64,000 nt of DNA from an uncultured Wenzhouxiangella sp. (GTDB taxonomy: Bacteria > Pseudomonadota > Gammaproteobacteria > Xanthomonadales > Wenzhouxiangellaceae), in NCBI GenBank assembly GCA_913057195.1, contig CAJXNL010000004.1:55231-119230 (forward strand), written 5' to 3'. Both the position numbers and the translations under genes were made by a program. This document shows, one piece after another, positions 62,035 through 64,000 of the stretch. The notes beneath the pieces are model-generated. The model was not told the DNA's origin. It did not search any database and saw only the letters and a program-made list of their open reading frames with translations. The first letter of the stretch is position 1. Each line of letters opens with the position of its first letter.

Positions 62035-62172
62035 TCAGATAACACCGGCGCCATGGCCGATGTGTCGCAGCAGCCAAAGGTTGTTCCAGGCGGATCGATC
62101 CGGCACAATTTAGAAACATCGGGGCTAACCGAGTCGCCGGCTGATCACCTAAATTCAACAGCAGGTACGGAC

Positions 62173-63843
62173 ATGACGCAACGCTCAACCCAGGGCGGGA
62201 CATTGAAGACCACGCATGAGGTGTTCAATCAACCCCCTGTTTTGGCAGACTACAATCTGTTTGATCGCGATCCGGCATTGCAAGACGGGCTCGATCAGTG
62301 GGCCTCGTCGAGCGAGGCTGAAAAGCTGCATGAATTTGGCGCTGCCGTGGGCTCATCACAGATGCTGGCGCGCGCTGAACAAGCCAACGCCAACCCACCC
62401 GGGCTGGTGACCCATGACCGATATGGGCATCGCATTGACGAGGTGCAATTTCACCCGGCTTACCATGAGCTCATGGCGTTTTCGATTGAGAACGGCTTGC
62501 ACGCCAGTCCATGGACCGAGCCGGGACCCGATGCGCAACTGAGACGCGCCGCTCGCTATTATCTTCTCGCCCAGATTGAGGCCGCACATGGCTGCCCCAT
62601 TACGATGACCTATGCGGCCATTCCGGCTTTGCGTCATCAGCCAGACCTTCTTGCGCGATGGGGCGATCAGATCACCGCTCGGGTGTATGACCCCGCCAAT
62701 CGGCCGATGGCTCAAAAGAGAGGGCTGACGGTTGGCATGGCCATGACCGAAAAGCAGGGCGGGTCGGATGTGCGGGCCAACACCACGCGAGCTTTTCCGG
62801 TAGACGATCCGGGTCCGGGGCAAGCCTATGAGCTTATTGGCCACAAGTGGTTTGTCTCGGCGCCCATGAGCGATTTGTTTTTGGTGTTGGCTCAAACCGA
62901 TGAAGGGCTTGGGTGTTTTCTATTGCCGCGTTGGCGCCCCGACGGGCAGAAAAATGCCCTGGAGATTCAGCAGCTGAAAAAGAAAATGGGCAATGTCGCC
63001 AACGCCTCATCTGAGACCGAGCTTCGCGGGGCACTGGCGTGGATGGTCGGTCCGCCCGGACGAGGCATTCAGACCATCATCGACATGGTGTCCGCCACGC
63101 GCTATGACTGCATGATCGGTTCAAGCGCTGGCATGCGTCAGGCGTTGTCGCAAGCGATCCATCACTGCCGCCATCGATCAGCATTCGGTCGCCCGCTGAT
63201 CGCGCAGCCATTGATGCAAAACCTGCTCAGTGATCTTGCCTTGGAGAGTGAGGCGGCGATGTGGCTGGCTCTGCGAACCTCGCATGCCATGGACCATCAA
63301 GACGACGCCCATGAGAAGGCGTTCGCTCGCTTGGCCACACCGGTGGGCAAATACTGGATTTGCAAGCGCGCACCCAACCACGCTTACGAAGCGATGGAGG
63401 TGGTGGGTGGCACAGGCGTGATGGAGACCCACGTGATGGCGAGGTTGTTCAGAGAATCTCCTGTCAACGCCATTTGGGAAGGCAGCGGCAATGTGCAGTG
63501 TCTCGATATCTTGAGGATCATGGACAAAGCCCCTGAGGCGGTGGCGGCGTGGTTTGCCGAAATGGATCGCGCTAAGGGCGGCAATCGATTATTGGATCAG
63601 CACATCGCTGGGCTAAAAAGTGACCTTCAAAAGTCACAAGACTGGACTTGGCAGGCGCGAACGCTTGCGGACCGGTTGGCCGTTGGCATGCAGGCGTCGC
63701 TGATGGTTCGATTTTCGCCCAACGCTTCAGCGGATGCTTTTTGCGCCAGTCGGCTTGCTGAGCATGGGGTGCACCACTACGGCTGTCTCAAACCTGGATT
63801 CGATGCGGACAGACTGCTCGATCGGGCATTTCCAGCCGCCTAG
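62173..63843 (+). CDS. aidB: AidB-like acyl-CoA dehydrogenase family protein
   Basis: The ATG at 62173 (MTQRSTQGGTLKTTHEVFNQPPVL) gives 556 residues; the 40 codons before it in the track look untranslated. AidB hallmarks: TMTYAAIPAL, TEKQGGSDVRANTTRA (FAD site), KKKMGNVANASSETELRGALAWMVG, and EAMEVVGGTGVMET with the conserved SPVNAIWEGSGNVQCLDILR. E. coli AidB binds DNA and protects against alkylation. No Ada-type regulator or LexA box was seen nearby. The 138-bp gap to dapB has no other gene. Confidence 0.92.
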   Translation: MTQRSTQGGTLKTTHEVFNQPPVLADYNLFDRDPALQDGLDQWASSSEAEKLHEFGAAVGSSQMLARAEQANANPPGLVTHDRYGHRIDEVQFHPAYHELMAFSIENGLHASPWTEPGPDAQLRRAARYYLLAQIEAAHGCPITMTYAAIPALRHQPDLLARWGDQITARVYDPANRPMAQKRGLTVGMAMTEKQGGSDVRANTTRAFPVDDPGPGQAYELIGHKWFVSAPMSDLFLVLAQTDEGLGCFLLPRWRPDGQKNALEIQQLKKKMGNVANASSETELRGALAWMVGPPGRGIQTIIDMVSATRYDCMIGSSAGMRQALSQAIHHCRHRSAFGRPLIAQPLMQNLLSDLALESEAAMWLALRTSHAMDHQDDAHEKAFARLATPVGKYWICKRAPNHAYEAMEVVGGTGVMETHVMARLFRESPVNAIWEGSGNVQCLDILRIMDKAPEAVAAWFAEMDRAKGGNRLLDQHIAGLKSDLQKSQDWTWQARTLADRLAVGMQASLMVRFSPNASADAFCASRLAEHGVHHYGCLKPGFDADRLLDRAFPAA

Positions 63844-63892
63844 GGTGCGCGGGGGTAAATCGCCCTCAGCCGGAAAATTGCGCGGTGTGCAG

Positions 63893-63920
63893 TGGACACG
63901 CGTGAGTTTGGTGATAAAAT
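63893..63920 (+). promoter_or_regulatory. Probable sigma-70 promoter of the tRNA-Ala gene
   Basis: TGGACA (63893-63898), then 16 bp, then TAAAAT (63915-63920) resemble -35 and -10 boxes. The predicted start near 63927 leaves a short leader before the tRNA. Confidence 0.6.
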
Positions 63921-63935
63921 GACGGGCTTGGGTGC

Positions 63936-64000
<65 letters not shown>

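Overview
The window is a gene-dense stretch of a gammaproteobacterial chromosome, with many ATGA or GTGA overlaps and short spacers. The neighbourhoods rhlB/trxA/rho, ssrA-smpB with ratA-rnfH, bamE/fur/recN, grpE-dnaK-dnaJ-dapB and nagZ-mscS-hpt-mtnP are typical of free-living Gammaproteobacteria of the Pseudomonadales/Oceanospirillales type. The genus cannot be fixed from sequence alone. A mevalonate pathway makes it an uncommon member of that class.

Layout. 1-490: the start of a leftward imuA-like SOS gene under a palindromic LexA box, then two tRNA-Ser genes. 696-1196: a secreted fasciclin-domain protein. 1495-5398: an overlapping four-gene operon (binding-protein-like lipoprotein, multi-cysteine zinc-ribbon protein resembling TackOD1, processive GT2 glycosyltransferase, HlyD-like adaptor). 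I read it as a possible uncharacterised polysaccharide synthase/export system. 5666-11665: housekeeping and metabolic genes (icd, DUF455, autoregulated lexA, slp-like, phhB, prpD, SnoaL-like lipoprotein). 11791-19675: one continuous operon of DUF2878 membrane protein, cyclopropane-synthase-like methyltransferase, sensor kinase, mvaD, mvaK2, an HMG-CoA reductase/mevalonate kinase fusion, and idi. It faces a convergent OmpR-type regulator. HMG-CoA synthase and thiolase are not in the window.

20447-23674 holds rho, trxA and rhlB. 23756-31023 is a rightward gspC-D-E-F set running directly into ftsE-ftsX. It is met tail to tail by a leftward pilus-assembly operon (pilA, pilC, pilD, shortened pilB). 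34778-49553 holds a membrane protein, tdh, radA, rlmD, nagZ, a MscS channel, a purine phosphoribosyltransferase, a methylthioinosine phosphorylase, dnaE, an NhaC antiporter, a TraB-family protein and a YhcB/ZapG-like protein. 49648-64000 holds an S9 peptidase, tmRNA and smpB, ratA/rnfH, bamE, fur, recN, the grpE-dnaK-dnaJ chaperone set, an alpha/beta hydrolase, a divergent dapB, an AidB-like dehydrogenase and a tRNA-Ala cut by the window edge.

Two themes recur. Several genes (lexA, fur, nhaC, ratA, radA, the DUF2878 gene, perhaps the 1495 gene) have no Shine-Dalgarno but a -10-like box 6-8 nt before the start codon, which suggests leaderless mRNAs. Several gene ends carry perfect hairpins without a U-tract. 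All calls come from reading the sequence; no database search was run.
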